Positions 9,001 to 17,850 of a stretch of DNA of 64,000 nucleotides are shown piece after piece; the stretch's first letter is position 1; each line of letters begins with the position of its first letter. This stretch comes from Hyalangium ruber (lineage in GTDB: Bacteria; Myxococcota; Myxococcia; Myxococcales; Myxococcaceae), in assembly GCF_034259325.1 (NCBI RefSeq), contig NZ_JAXIVS010000023.1, positions 62,001 to 126,000 on the forward strand, written 5' to 3'. Made by a program: the position numbers and the translations under genes. The notes under the pieces were generated by a model. The model was given only the letters and a program-made list of their open reading frames with translations, searched no databases and was not told the DNA's origin.

Positions 9001-10039
9001 CGAGAAGCTGGGCGACACCCGCGCCGAGGTGGAGGTGCTGCTGGACGAGGCCATGGCGCTGGACTGGGTGAACAACTACGCGCGCTCGGAGGCGTGCGTG
9101 CGCAAGGCGCGCGAGCAGGCGGTGAAGGTCCACTCCTCCTATGTCCAGGCGCGCCTGCTGCTCGGAGTGGGCCGCTCCTGGTTCCGCCAGGGCCGCTGGG
9201 AGGAGGCCTGCCCTCCGCTGGAGGCCGCCGCGGACCGCGCCCTCGCGCTGGGGGCTGCCGGCTACGAGACGCGCGTGGTGTCCCAGCTGCTGCTGGCCGT
9301 CATCCTCCCCAACCTGGGCCGCATCGACGAGGCCGAGGCCGTGCTGGAGCAGCTCATCTCCGCCTGCACCGAGCACGGGGACCGCTTCCACCTGGGCGGC
9401 GCCATCAACAACCGCCGCAACCTCTGGGTGGCGCGCAAGGACCTGACGCGCGCGCTCAAGGACCAGGAGCTCTTCATGACCCTGGGCCGCGAGCTGGGCG
9501 TGGTGGGCTGGGAGTACTTCGCCGAGCACAACCTGGGCGAGCTCTACTACCAGGCGGGGGACACCGCGGCGGCCGAGCCCCACATCGCCCGAGCCATCGA
9601 GCTGGAGCGCCGCCACCTGGAGGTGGCCTCCCGCCCGTGGGCGCTGCTGCTGCACGCCCGGGTGCTGGCCTGGGAGGGCAAGAACGCCCAGGCGCGAGAG
9701 CGGCTCGGGCAGGTGCGCGAGGCGCTGACACTGCGCAGCCACGCGGTGGAGCTGAGCCCCTCCGAGGAGGTGCTCTACACCATGGTGGAGCTGGCCTCGC
9801 GGGAGGCCAGCGCCCAGGCCTGGCACGCGCTGCGACAGCGCTCCATGGAGGTGTCCGTGGAGCAGGAGCCGCTGGAGGTGCTGGAGGTGATGGCGCTGGC
9901 GGCGCTGCGGCGCGGGGACCACGAGGAGGGCCTGCGCCTGCTCGAGGAGGCGCTGCAACTGGCCGCGCGCCTCCCCAACGTCATGGAGGAGCGCATCCGC
10001 AGGACCCGGGACCGGGCCCTCACCCGACGCGCTGGATGA
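6023..10039 (+). CDS. Giant Ser/Thr protein kinase with cyclase-like, AAA ATPase and TPR domains
   Basis: The 1338-residue protein starts at GTG 6023. An N-terminal Cys cluster (CLTCG..C, Cys4/7/18) suggests a small zinc ribbon. The kinase domain spans about 45-310, with RGGFG (P-loop), AIKV (Lys74), HCDLKPEN (catalytic Asp167) and DFG (186-188). The usual HRD arginine is replaced by Cys, so it is a non-RD kinase. Residues about 335-480 resemble a degenerate class III nucleotide-cyclase fold. From about 490 there is a STAND/AAA ATPase with Walker A GERGHGKS (near 525) and Walker B LLVDDAH (near 653). The last 400 residues are TPR repeats (YNAETLYTRALELL-like). This is the architecture of large myxobacterial signalling kinases. 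Input is unknown. Its 3' end overlaps the OPT gene by 20 bases, tail to tail. Confidence 0.88.
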   Translation: MPRCLTCGRRWRGTHAPCPRGAPPAHELPATPEASVLPELSVPGYRVEHLIARGGFGTLLAARRLSDDTRVAIKVGHASHPLAEAQLVREGEALRVLGAPSVPALYETGMLKGGGRYIVMEYVPLPTLAVRLAQLSGPMPPEEFATRALALTEALDTLHGRGFVHCDLKPENLFIDDAAWRVRLFDFGLVRPVSALRPAHEHSTRSSSAYEGTAEYMAPEQCTGSSKVDARTDVYALGVILYEMLTGRPPFFGSYAEVLQAHLTRRPPPPSELAPTPPAVEAVVLQCLTKERFRRFDSVASVLGALREALSQPAPPRPAPERPSPTEESPRSAQTRRSVAVLFSSSSANPLAIQKALGAFGGQVAFRDGTRFAGVFDPNAGENPVQRAIRAAEELEERGLTSTALVDVVTVTVQQRAGSAPRYLGGAFTRKERYPSGPEVPPLLLTTAAADAVPDVRCVSVPDREGLVRPLPLEVAPRMDTPVPPLGIDVLIGRAAELERLRQSAREAVETRAPTLATVLGERGHGKSHFGATLAHWLHEHLPQARVHSVRAREPVQGDPHGTLRTLLRLALHAFERDETGSMEEGRAAFFERLGPERAAELWPGVSATLGWSSPDSPEVQLRAAAPGALRSLAVRATGELLAATARIRPLCLLVDDAHFADETALDALEYACLAEANVPLWVTVLARPEFERSRPTWGLRAAHHPSLTLGPLGPEQAQALCRALLRPVENVPAEAVDRIIDRARRVPLFLVELVRALKRQGLVRQRGPGGSWYLVTDELDHVPELRLVEWLADRELGAMPQALAAHARLCALLGPEFTAASAEGVVHELEREGNAADFPLDARHATHRLVDMGLLVAHRNEELGFRNELVREAVARTLPEAERARLHAAAFRFYQGPGAALERQRLPRLAFHAAEAGLREEALALYVDLAEAARGRHAYLNAETLYTRALELLDAGDELRGLTLFRGRGLMRYRIGRYDDSLADFTRARELAEKLGDTRAEVEVLLDEAMALDWVNNYARSEACVRKAREQAVKVHSSYVQARLLLGVGRSWFRQGRWEEACPPLEAAADRALALGAAGYETRVVSQLLLAVILPNLGRIDEAEAVLEQLISACTEHGDRFHLGGAINNRRNLWVARKDLTRALKDQELFMTLGRELGVVGWEYFAEHNLGELYYQAGDTAAAEPHIARAIELERRHLEVASRPWALLLHARVLAWEGKNAQARERLGQVREALTLRSHAVELSPSEEVLYTMVELASREASAQAWHALRQRSMEVSVEQEPLEVLEVMALAALRRGDHEEGLRLLEEALQLAARLPNVMEERIRRTRDRALTRRAG

Positions 10040-11825
10040 AGCCGAGCGCCACCAGCCCGCCGATGGCCATGCCCATGACGGACTCGCCGGCGATGGCTCC
10101 GGCGCCCACCGCCATGGCGTGCTTCTCCACCCACGAGGGCCGTACGCGGCGCACCAGCTCGGTGAGCAACGCGCTGGCGGCGATGGCGACGGCGCCGTGC
10201 GCCGGCATGATGAAGCCGATGCCCATGGCCACCGCCGAGGGCATGTACCGCTCCAGCTTCCCCCGGGTCGCCAGCGTCAGCACCACACCCAGCGAGAAGC
10301 CCAGGCCCGCGGCCTCGGCGGCATAGGGAGGCAGCCCGGAGACGCCCTGGGTGGCCAGCTCCGCCACGGCGCGGAACTGGTGCGCCGAGGGCACCGGCAG
10401 CGCCTCGCTGCCCAGCCCATAGGCACCCACCAGCAGCAGGTAGGCGGGCACGCTCACCAGCGCGCCCACGAGCACGCCCAGCAGCTGCGCCTTGAGCTGC
10501 CTGGGCGCCGAGGCTCCCAACAACTGCCCGGCCTTGAGCGACCAGAGGCTCACGCCCGTCTGCGCCACGGCGCCCGCCACCACGGAGCCCGCGGCGACGT
10601 TGAGCGCGGCTGGGCCAGGAAAGAGGGTGCCCGAGGCCACCTGGGTGAGCTGCCCCATCTGGCTCACGGGAGAGATGTCCGTCTGCCCCGCCCCGCGCCC
10701 GCACACCGCGCACAGCGGCAGGACGAGCGCCAGCGCCAGCAACGTGTGGAGCATGGGCAGTCCAAACACCCCGCTGCCCAGCACGAGCGTCAGCGCGCAC
10801 GCCACCAGCCCCGGCCCCGCCACCCAGCGGCCCGCGCCATCGCCGACGCTGCCCAGCCCGCGCAGGTCCCTCACCGCCCCGAGCAGCGAGCGCGCCTGAA
10901 GCACCAGCGAGGCCATCGCCGCGCCCACCATCAGCCCCACGCCCGGCCAGGTGAGCCACGCGGCGAAGACCTCATACCCGGCGTCGCCGGCAATCACCCC
11001 ACCCTGCACGAGCGCGGGCGCCGTCACGGCCCAGGCCAGCACGGCGCCCAGCAACATGCTCAGCCCCATGGACAGCCCCGACATCATCCCCACCGCCAGC
11101 AGCATGGGCGTCCAGCCAATGCCCCAGGTGAAGGTGGAGGCGGGCATCCCCGCGAGCCGGAACGGCAGCGCGCTCATCGTCGGAATCCACGCGTGGACAT
11201 CCCTCAGCCACGTCACGCCCATGGAGACCAGGCCCGAGCCCAACAGCACCTGCGCGCGACCGGGCCGCTCCACGCGCCCCGTCTTGTGCATGGCGGTAAT
11301 CACCTCGGCGGTGGCCACGCCGGTGGGAAACGCCAGGCCCTCCTCGACGATGAGCCGCCGGCGCAGCAGGTACGCGGCCAGCACGCCCAGCACGCCCAGC
11401 GCGGTGCCGAAGGCAATCACGCCCCACGAGGGCACGGAGATGTCCATCATCTGCAGTGCCGGCAATGAACCCAGCAGGCCGATGGCCGCGGGCATGGCGC
11501 CCACCGCGCACGCGGCCGTCTGGGTCAGGTTGACCTCCAGCGGCGTGGAGGCCGCGCCCCCGCGCCGGCCCAGCGCGGACAGGCCGCTGAAGCCCAGCAC
11601 CGCGGCGACGATGGAGCCACTCTCCCACCAGCCCGTCTTCAACCCCATGTAGACGTTGGTGACGGCCAGCAGCGAGCCGATGATGCAGCCGCCCACCATC
11701 GCCCGGAGGGTGAACTCCCCGGAGGGAGCCAGCGCCCCAGAGCTGGGCACGAGCATCGCGGGGACGGGAGCGGGAGGCGCCGCGAGCACCACGGGGCTGC
11801 TCAGCGGCTCCGAGGGAAGACTCAT
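10020..11825 (-). CDS. OPT-family oligopeptide/metal-chelate transporter
   Basis: The 601-residue polytopic membrane protein has about 14-16 hydrophobic segments. The first membrane region, AMVGGCIIGSLLAVTNVYMGLKTGW, carries the NVYMGLKTG motif typical of the OPT (oligopeptide transporter/YSL) superfamily. VEEGLAFPTGVATAEVI and GLSMLLGAVLAW further fit it. Members import peptides or metal-chelates by proton coupling; the substrate here is not predictable. The start codon (ATG 11825) overlaps the stop of the sensor kinase gene in an ATGA, so its translation is probably coupled to the kinase. That suggests transport and sensing of one solute. A proline/alanine-rich N-terminal tail of about 35 residues precedes the first helix. 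Confidence 0.85.
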   Translation of the reverse strand: MSLPSEPLSSPVVLAAPPAPVPAMLVPSSGALAPSGEFTLRAMVGGCIIGSLLAVTNVYMGLKTGWWESGSIVAAVLGFSGLSALGRRGGAASTPLEVNLTQTAACAVGAMPAAIGLLGSLPALQMMDISVPSWGVIAFGTALGVLGVLAAYLLRRRLIVEEGLAFPTGVATAEVITAMHKTGRVERPGRAQVLLGSGLVSMGVTWLRDVHAWIPTMSALPFRLAGMPASTFTWGIGWTPMLLAVGMMSGLSMGLSMLLGAVLAWAVTAPALVQGGVIAGDAGYEVFAAWLTWPGVGLMVGAAMASLVLQARSLLGAVRDLRGLGSVGDGAGRWVAGPGLVACALTLVLGSGVFGLPMLHTLLALALVLPLCAVCGRGAGQTDISPVSQMGQLTQVASGTLFPGPAALNVAAGSVVAGAVAQTGVSLWSLKAGQLLGASAPRQLKAQLLGVLVGALVSVPAYLLLVGAYGLGSEALPVPSAHQFRAVAELATQGVSGLPPYAAEAAGLGFSLGVVLTLATRGKLERYMPSAVAMGIGFIMPAHGAVAIAASALLTELVRRVRPSWVEKHAMAVGAGAIAGESVMGMAIGGLVALGFIQRVG

Positions 11826-14098
11826 CGCCTCGCCTCCACGACGCGCCGTGACAACAGCATGCGGAGCTCCTCCAGGTTCAAGGGCTTGCCAATCTTCGGG
11901 TTGGGCACTTCCTGCAGGAAGGACTCCGCGCGCGGGGTGAAGGCCCCTCCCGTCATGAAGACGACGCGCCCGGCCGCATCCGGCGCGGCGCGGCCCAGCT
12001 CGTTGTAGAGGTCCATGCCCGTCATGCCCGGCATCATCACATCGCAGAGGATGACGTCGTAGCGGCTGCCCGCGGACACCATCTGCAGCGCCTCGCGGGC
12101 GTTGTGCGCCGTGGACACTTCGTGCTCCGAGCCCAGGGCACGCTGGAGCGCCAGCGTCACGTTCGGCTCGTCATCCACCACCAGCACGCGGGCCCGGGGA
12201 GCCTCCCGCACCGGCTCCACCAGGCGGGGCACGAAGCGGACGGGCAGCTCGGTCTCCAGGGGCGCGGCGCGCAGCGCGACACGGAAGGTGCTGCCCTGGC
12301 CTGGCACGCTCTCGGCGGAGATGGTGCCGCCCATGGACTCGACGATGCCGTGGCAGATGGAGAGCCCCAGCCCCGTGCCCTCCCCCACCGCCTTGGTGGT
12401 GAAGAACGGATCGAACACGCGCGAGAGCACCTCGGGCGTCATCCCCACACCCGTGTCCCGCACCTCCACCATCACCTGTCCGGAGGCTCCCGTACGCAAG
12501 CGCACGGCGATCTCGTGCCGCTCGGCCGGCTCGCCCTCCGGGATGGCCTGCGCCGCGTTGAGCAGCAGGTTGAGGAACACCTGGCACAGCCGCGACTCGT
12601 TGGCCTCGGCGTGGGGTACCGCGTCGAACTCCAACACCAGCCGCGCGCGGTGGCGCAGCATGTTGTCGGCCATCTTGCAGGCCAGCTCCACCGTGCGGCG
12701 CACGTCCACGGGGCTCAGCCGCGCATCCACCTCGCCGCGCGCGAACGTCTTCAGGTCCTTGACGATGCCGGCGATGCGCTCGGCGCCCTCGGTGGTCTCC
12801 AGCACGAGCTGCTGCAGCGGCTCGGTGGAGCCGTGCGGCAAGAAGAGCTTCATCTGCTCCAACCCGCCGCGGATGAGGTGCAGGTTGACGAGCATGTAGG
12901 CCAGCGGGTTGTTGATCTCATGGGCCACCCCCGCGCCCAGCGTGCCAAGCGAGGCCAGCCGGTCGGCCATCACCAGGCGTGCCTGCAGCGTCTTCCGCTC
13001 GGTGATGTCGCGGAGGACCACGACGCAGGCGATGGTGCGCCCTTCGGCGTCCCGCAGCGGCACCCCCACGCACTCACAGAAGCACGGCGCGCCGTCCCGC
13101 CGGCGGAATTCGATCTCTCCGGTCCACCGGCCGCCCTGCTCCAGCGCGCCCAGGATGGAGGCTGTGAGCGCGTCCGTCTCTCCCGGGTGCAGCATCGCGA
13201 AGAGCGTCTGTCCCACCGCCTCCGCCTTGCCTCGGCCGAACATCCGCTCCGCGCTCGGGTTCCAGTCGAGGACGCGACCGGACAGGTCGGTAATCACCAC
13301 GCCGTCATAGAAGCTCTCGAAGAGCAGGGCCTGGCGGCGCAGCTCCTGCTCGGCCTGCTTGCGCGCGGTGATGTCCATCACCGTGCCGGTGATGCGCGCG
13401 GGCACCCCGGCCGCGTCGCTCAGCACATCTCCCTTGCAGGACAGCCACCGACAGCCGCTACCAGGCGGCTCGATGCGGTACTCCAGCTCGACCTGCGTGC
13501 GGTGCTCCAGCGCGCCCGCCAGCGCCTCGCGCACGCGCGTAAGGTCCGCCGGATGGATGACCTCCTTGAGGTCCATGGCGCGGCCGGAGAGCTTGCCCAC
13601 CGGCAGGCCCAGGAGCCGATCCACGTGCTCGGACCACGTCACCACGCCGCTGGCGGCGTTCCAGTCCCAGATGCCCACACGGGCGGCCGACAGCGCCTGG
13701 CGCAGCTGTTCCTCGCGCGGCTCAAGCTGCTCGCGGGTGGAGAAGCGGAAGATGGTGCCGGTGCCAATCTGCAGCCGGTCTCCCTCGCGCAGCTCCGCGG
13801 AGGAGATGGACACCCCGTTGAGGTAGGTGCCGTTGGTGGAGCCCAGGTCGGTGACGTGGCAGGCCCCGTCGGGCGTGCGGATGACGCGGGCATGCCGGCG
13901 CGACACGCCGTGGTCGTCGATGCGGATGTCCACCTCGGAGCCACGACCCAGCACGTGCTCTCCGGGCTGCAGCCGGAAGGTCCTGCCGATGGAGGCAGGC
14001 ATCGCGGTGCTGATGAGGATCAGACAAGCCCCCGCCGTGGCGGACGGTGGCGCAAGTGGCAGTCCCGCACAGGTTGTCAGGTCGTCGAGCTTCGTCAT
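11822..14098 (-). CDS. Hybrid histidine kinase: FHA-PAS-PAS-HisKA-HATPase-REC
   Basis: Starting at ATG 14098 (758 residues), the order is as follows. FHA domain at about 40-120, with GRGSEVDIRIDD, VSRRHARV and DLGSTNGTYLNG, all conserved phosphothreonine-binding elements. Two PAS domains at about 135-370. HisKA with GAGVAHEINNPL (phospho-His near 393). HATPase with NLLLNAAQAI (N box), DTGVGM (G1), FFTTK and GTGLGLSI (G2). A receiver domain at the C-terminus, with VVDDE and ILCDVMMPG (acceptor Asp near 686) and Lys in KIGKPL. No transmembrane segment is seen, so it is cytoplasmic. A FHA on a histidine kinase allows recruitment to Thr-phosphorylated partners, and two Ser/Thr kinases flank it. 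A TTG nine bases upstream is an alternative start but sits directly against the G-run that serves as ribosome-binding site. Confidence 0.9.
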   Translation of the reverse strand: MTKLDDLTTCAGLPLAPPSATAGACLILISTAMPASIGRTFRLQPGEHVLGRGSEVDIRIDDHGVSRRHARVIRTPDGACHVTDLGSTNGTYLNGVSISSAELREGDRLQIGTGTIFRFSTREQLEPREEQLRQALSAARVGIWDWNAASGVVTWSEHVDRLLGLPVGKLSGRAMDLKEVIHPADLTRVREALAGALEHRTQVELEYRIEPPGSGCRWLSCKGDVLSDAAGVPARITGTVMDITARKQAEQELRRQALLFESFYDGVVITDLSGRVLDWNPSAERMFGRGKAEAVGQTLFAMLHPGETDALTASILGALEQGGRWTGEIEFRRRDGAPCFCECVGVPLRDAEGRTIACVVVLRDITERKTLQARLVMADRLASLGTLGAGVAHEINNPLAYMLVNLHLIRGGLEQMKLFLPHGSTEPLQQLVLETTEGAERIAGIVKDLKTFARGEVDARLSPVDVRRTVELACKMADNMLRHRARLVLEFDAVPHAEANESRLCQVFLNLLLNAAQAIPEGEPAERHEIAVRLRTGASGQVMVEVRDTGVGMTPEVLSRVFDPFFTTKAVGEGTGLGLSICHGIVESMGGTISAESVPGQGSTFRVALRAAPLETELPVRFVPRLVEPVREAPRARVLVVDDEPNVTLALQRALGSEHEVSTAHNAREALQMVSAGSRYDVILCDVMMPGMTGMDLYNELGRAAPDAAGRVVFMTGGAFTPRAESFLQEVPNPKIGKPLNLEELRMLLSRRVVEARR

Positions 14099-14325
14099 GG
14101 TGGTCAATCCCCCCCCCTACTACAGAGGGAAATCCCACCAGCCCGGAGCCGCCGCGTCCAACGGCCAACCCCTCTCCTCTCTCGCGAGCATCCACCAACG
14201 GACACGCCGAGTGCCCGGAAGGGCCACCGGATGCTGGATCTCGGACACTCCCGCTCCCAGGGCTCTCACACACTGGGCGTGGATTGTTTCGTGGCCGCTA
14301 GGGCGGTTAACTAGTCCTAGAGCGT

Positions 14326-15732
14326 ATGGGGGACTCCGAAAACACTTACCGTATTCCCGGGGGAAGCTCTCAGGTCCCCTGGAAGACCGAGTCTGGCGCC
14401 ACCGAGAGCGCCGAGGGCTCGACTCCCACGCTCGCGGGCGAGTACCTGATCAAACGGCTGATCGCCTCGGGCGGCCACGGCAGCGTGTACGAAGCCGAGC
14501 ACCGCATCCTCGGCCGGCGCGCGGCGGTGAAGGTGCTGCACGCGCACCTGGCCGACCAGGGCGAGATGCTGCAGCGCTTCGTGCGCGAGGCACGCATCGT
14601 CAACCAGATCCGCCACCCGAACGTGGTGGACATCTATGACTTCGGGATGCTGGCGGACGGCAGCCCGTACTACGTGATGGAGCTGCTGGAGGGCCGCACG
14701 CTGAGCCAGCTGGTGCAGGAGCGCGGGCGGATGAGCGCCGAGCGGGCGCTGGCCTACCTGGAGCCGGTGTGCGGGGCGCTGGACGCGGCGCACCGCGCGG
14801 GCATCGTCCACCGGGACTTGAAGGCCAGCAACGTGATGGTGGTGGAGGACGGGGAGAAGCCGCGGCTGAAGCTGTTGGACTTCGGCATCGCGAAGATCAT
14901 CCAGCCGGACCCGGAGCAGGCGGGGCTGACGCTGGCGGGGCAGCGGCTGGGCACCGCGTACGCCATGGCGCCCGAGCAGCTGCGCGGCGGCCCCATCCAC
15001 CCGGCCACGGACGTGTACGCGCTGGGGGTGTTGCTGTTCCAGCTGCTCACCGGGCGCTACCCGTTCCACACCAAGGACCGGATGGAGCTGGAGCGGATGC
15101 ACATGGAGGCGCCGCCGCCACGGCCCAGCGCCTCGGCGCCCGTCTCGCTCGCGGTGGACGCGGTGGTGCTGCGCTGCATGGAGAAGGAGGCCGAGCGGCG
15201 CTTCCCCAACACCCCGGCCTTCCTCGCGGCGCTGCGCGAGGCGGTCGCGGCGCCGAGCACGGTGCAGCCCGCGGGCCGCACGTGCCAGGCGCTGGCGCTG
15301 CACGCCGAGGTGGTGGTGGCCGAGGGCCCCCAGGACGACGAGCTGGTACACGCCGCGTTGGCCGAGGTGCTGGACTGTCTGGAGCAGGAGCTTCGCACCA
15401 CGGGCTTCGTGCTGGCGTTGCAGGCGGGCACGGCGCTGCTGGGCGTCCGGCTGCTGGAGGGCGACGGGCCGCTGCCGCCCGAGCAGGCCCGGCACCTGTA
15501 CGAGGACTTGAAGGAGCTGCGTCGCGACACCGAGTCGCTGGCCAAGGAGGTGGGCGCGCATGTCCACCTCTGCCTGCACGTGGGGCCCGTGGAAGTGCGC
15601 GGCGAGGGACAGGACTTCGAGGTGCTGGGGGGAGCGGTGACGGACCTGGGCAGCTGGGTGCTGCGCGCGCCTGGCGGCTTCCACCTCACCGCGAGCGCCG
15701 CGCGCCTCCTGGGGCTCGCGGGGCCAGGGTGA
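14326..15732 (+). CDS. Ser/Thr protein kinase with C-terminal cyclase-like domain
   Basis: The 468-residue protein has an intact kinase domain at about 38-300: ASGGHGSVY (P-loop), AAVKV (Lys69), HRDLKASN (Asp164), LLDFGIAK (DFG 185-187), and MAPEQL in the activation segment. The C-terminal 140 residues (HAEVVVAEGP, LALQAGTALLGVR, LCLHVGPVEV, LGGAVTDLGSWVL) look like a class III adenylate-cyclase homology domain that has lost its catalytic metal aspartates. That makes it a probable sensor or dimerisation module rather than an enzyme. No transmembrane helix is present. It is transcribed divergently from the FHA histidine kinase over a 227-base gap and is a plausible source of phosphothreonine for that FHA domain. 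Confidence 0.88.
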   Translation: MGDSENTYRIPGGSSQVPWKTESGATESAEGSTPTLAGEYLIKRLIASGGHGSVYEAEHRILGRRAAVKVLHAHLADQGEMLQRFVREARIVNQIRHPNVVDIYDFGMLADGSPYYVMELLEGRTLSQLVQERGRMSAERALAYLEPVCGALDAAHRAGIVHRDLKASNVMVVEDGEKPRLKLLDFGIAKIIQPDPEQAGLTLAGQRLGTAYAMAPEQLRGGPIHPATDVYALGVLLFQLLTGRYPFHTKDRMELERMHMEAPPPRPSASAPVSLAVDAVVLRCMEKEAERRFPNTPAFLAALREAVAAPSTVQPAGRTCQALALHAEVVVAEGPQDDELVHAALAEVLDCLEQELRTTGFVLALQAGTALLGVRLLEGDGPLPPEQARHLYEDLKELRRDTESLAKEVGAHVHLCLHVGPVEVRGEGQDFEVLGGAVTDLGSWVLRAPGGFHLTASAARLLGLAGPG

Positions 15733-15769
15733 ACCTCGTCGCCGGTTTGCTACCGCGCGCCCAGGAGAC

Positions 15770-16513
15770 TCAGGCGCGCATCAGCCGGAACACGTCCACG
15801 TCCACGCCGTCCGAGAAGTGCGCCAGGGGCGTGGACGCCGGCCGCTGAATCCCCGCCGCCTCCAGCAACGTCTCGTCCAGCCCCTCCACCTCCGCGCCTC
15901 GCACCTGGTACGGCGGGTGGTGGACCTGGCCCCGCCACAGCGCCCCACCGTGCGCCGTGTAGAGGAAATAGCGCTCCACCAGGAAGTGCTGCAGCGTCCC
16001 GGGCGTCGAGGCCGTCGCCTCTCCCTTCGGCAGGCAGCGCACCGCGCACCGCGCGGGCACCGGCGCGGGCCACAGCCGCTCGGAGCGGTAGGAGATCCAC
16101 TCGCCCTCGCGATCCAACTGCATCCTCGCGAAGTGGTACGGCAGCTTGAACCACGCCCGCGCCAGGCGCACGGCGATCGAGTTCGCCGCCTCCAGGCTGA
16201 AGAACCACACCCCCGGGTCCTTCCCCTCGCGATGCACGTACGTGCGCACATTCGTCTCGTGGAAGTTGGACAGCGGCGGGAACGGCGGCAGCCCCGCCGG
16301 CCGCACCCCTCGCATGGTGAACGGCACCAGTCCCACGAAGGCCCGGCCCTCGTACGTGTCCAGCGTCAGCCCCGGCGGCAGCAGCCGAGCCAGCGCCTCC
16401 GCCGGCACCTCCCAATGCAGGAACAACAGCGTCCGCCAGCGCTGGTACATCACCGTCCGCCCCGCGGGGCGGCGTGTGGGCGAGATGCGATCGAGGGTGT
16501 CGGACTCGGACAT
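15770..16513 (-). CDS. DUF2071 (YqjF-like) family protein
   Basis: From ATG 16513 (247 residues) the product matches the DUF2071 family: WRTLLFLHWEVPAEALARLLPPGL near the N-terminus, AFVGLVPFTMRGVRP, NFHETNVRTYV, and a later GVWFFSLEAAN and FLVERYFLYT. Members are common in Actinobacteria, Firmicutes and myxobacteria. They share an acetoacetate-decarboxylase-like fold, and no function is established. A GTG at 16531 is in frame, but the ATG at 16513 has a GGAG 6 bases upstream and is preferred. It converges with the kinase gene 37 bases away and diverges from the paralogous pair at 16579. Confidence 0.8.
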   Translation of the reverse strand: MSESDTLDRISPTRRPAGRTVMYQRWRTLLFLHWEVPAEALARLLPPGLTLDTYEGRAFVGLVPFTMRGVRPAGLPPFPPLSNFHETNVRTYVHREGKDPGVWFFSLEAANSIAVRLARAWFKLPYHFARMQLDREGEWISYRSERLWPAPVPARCAVRCLPKGEATASTPGTLQHFLVERYFLYTAHGGALWRGQVHHPPYQVRGAEVEGLDETLLEAAGIQRPASTPLAHFSDGVDVDVFRLMRA

Positions 16514-16578
16514 GGACGCTCCGGCACCCACCCTAGCTCAAGGGTGGAAGACCTGCGTATCCTCATGCCTCCCTGGCA

Positions 16579-17847
16579 ATGAACCGCTCTTTGATCACCG
16601 TGATGGGTGGCACCCTCCTGCTCCTCCTGGTCAGCCTGAGCGGGCTGATGTGGATGGGCCGACGCGCGGGGGCGCTCGGGGATCGGCTGGTGCGGGAAGC
16701 CAACGCGCGAGAGCAGCTCACCTGGGCTCGGCCCTCCCACGTCGTCCCGCCTCTCGCGGGCTCCTTCACCGAAGCGCTGGATGCGCTGATGCCCGAGGTG
16801 CTGCGCTTCCAGGTGCCTTCGGAGACCCTCTTCGGGAACGATTGCAACAAGGTGGCCAGGGGCCTGGCACCCTTCGAGGCGCTGCCCCCCAGTTGCCTCC
16901 AGGTGCTCGACAACGCCAAGGACCTCCTTCCCCGGGTGCTGACCGCGACCCGCCACGAACAGGGCGGACTGCCCCAGGGGCTGCGCAGCTCCAGCGATCC
17001 CCAGCACCCCTACCAGGCCAAGGGAAAGGCCGCGCTGCGGATGCTGATCCGGCTGTCCTCGCTGGAGACCCTGCGGAAGCTCTCCCTGGGGCAGGCGGAC
17101 TCGGCGGTGGACACCTGCTTGGATGGCCTGGCCCTGAGTCGGGAGTTCGCGCTCGGCGGCGGTCTCACGGGAAGCCTCATCTCCGCCCACGGGTATGGGT
17201 ACCTCTACCCCGCCTGCGCACAGGCACTCGATGCGGCGCGGCCGGAGCGCAAGCGCCAGGCCCTGGAGCAGCTCGCCCGGCTGCGCGAGGGCTTTCCGCC
17301 CCTGTCCCTCGTGGTCCAGGACGAGGCCATCCACACCCAGCTCGTCCACTACGGCATCATGCTCTCCGAGGAACAGCGGCGCGAGCTGCTGCCCCAGGCC
17401 GACGCCATCGTGCGCAACGGGTACGGGCTTGGCGTCCTCCCGGGTCCCGGAGCACTGGCGCGTCGCCACTGGCGCGCGAGCGTGGAGACCTTCGATGCGA
17501 TGGTGGCCAGCGTGGCGCTGCCCGCCGACGAGCGCCGCAAGGCCCTGGCCCGCCTCGATGAAGGGCTGGAGCAACGCTGGTTCAAGGTGCCCCCGGAGGA
17601 GGCCTGGAGCCTCCGGGAGATGACCGACCGCTTGGATCGCCAGCTGCTCCGGGTGGAAGCGCTGCGGACCGTGGTGGAGGTGGACTTGGCGCGCGTCGAG
17701 AAGGGCACATGGCCCCCCGCGCTTCCGCCCGCCTCCGCACAGTTCCTCGCCCTGGAAGTCCTCCAGCCCACGGAAGCCCACCTGAAGCATCTCGACCTCA
17801 CGTGGGAAGAGTACGCTCTGGTCATCACCGCCGACACGCCGCCGTAG
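16579..17847 (+). CDS. Membrane-anchored protein of unknown function (tandem paralogue 1)
   Basis: The 422-residue protein has one N-terminal transmembrane helix (VMGGTLLLLLVSLSGLMWM) followed by a large soluble domain facing the periplasm. It is not a family I can name. It shares a run of matching segments with the next gene: TWARPSHVVPPLAGSF, SAVDTCLDGLALSRE, ACAQALDAARPERKRQALEQ, EGFPPLS and VEVDLARVEKGTWPP. The two are therefore a tandem duplication. The conserved C-terminal VDLAR.E.G.WP resembles the end of secretion-pilin-like or YfhO-type modules in predatory bacteria, but this is only a resemblance. Three bases separate its stop from the next start. Confidence 0.75.
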   Translation: MNRSLITVMGGTLLLLLVSLSGLMWMGRRAGALGDRLVREANAREQLTWARPSHVVPPLAGSFTEALDALMPEVLRFQVPSETLFGNDCNKVARGLAPFEALPPSCLQVLDNAKDLLPRVLTATRHEQGGLPQGLRSSSDPQHPYQAKGKAALRMLIRLSSLETLRKLSLGQADSAVDTCLDGLALSREFALGGGLTGSLISAHGYGYLYPACAQALDAARPERKRQALEQLARLREGFPPLSLVVQDEAIHTQLVHYGIMLSEEQRRELLPQADAIVRNGYGLGVLPGPGALARRHWRASVETFDAMVASVALPADERRKALARLDEGLEQRWFKVPPEEAWSLREMTDRLDRQLLRVEALRTVVEVDLARVEKGTWPPALPPASAQFLALEVLQPTEAHLKHLDLTWEEYALVITADTPP

Positions 17848-17850
17848 CCC

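Noticed and set aside
5783..9958. Very long minus-strand open frame opposite the giant kinase gene
   Set aside because: Codons are Arg/Gln/His/Gly-rich, no family motif appears, and the plus strand has intact kinase and ATPase motifs. It is a high-GC antisense shadow.
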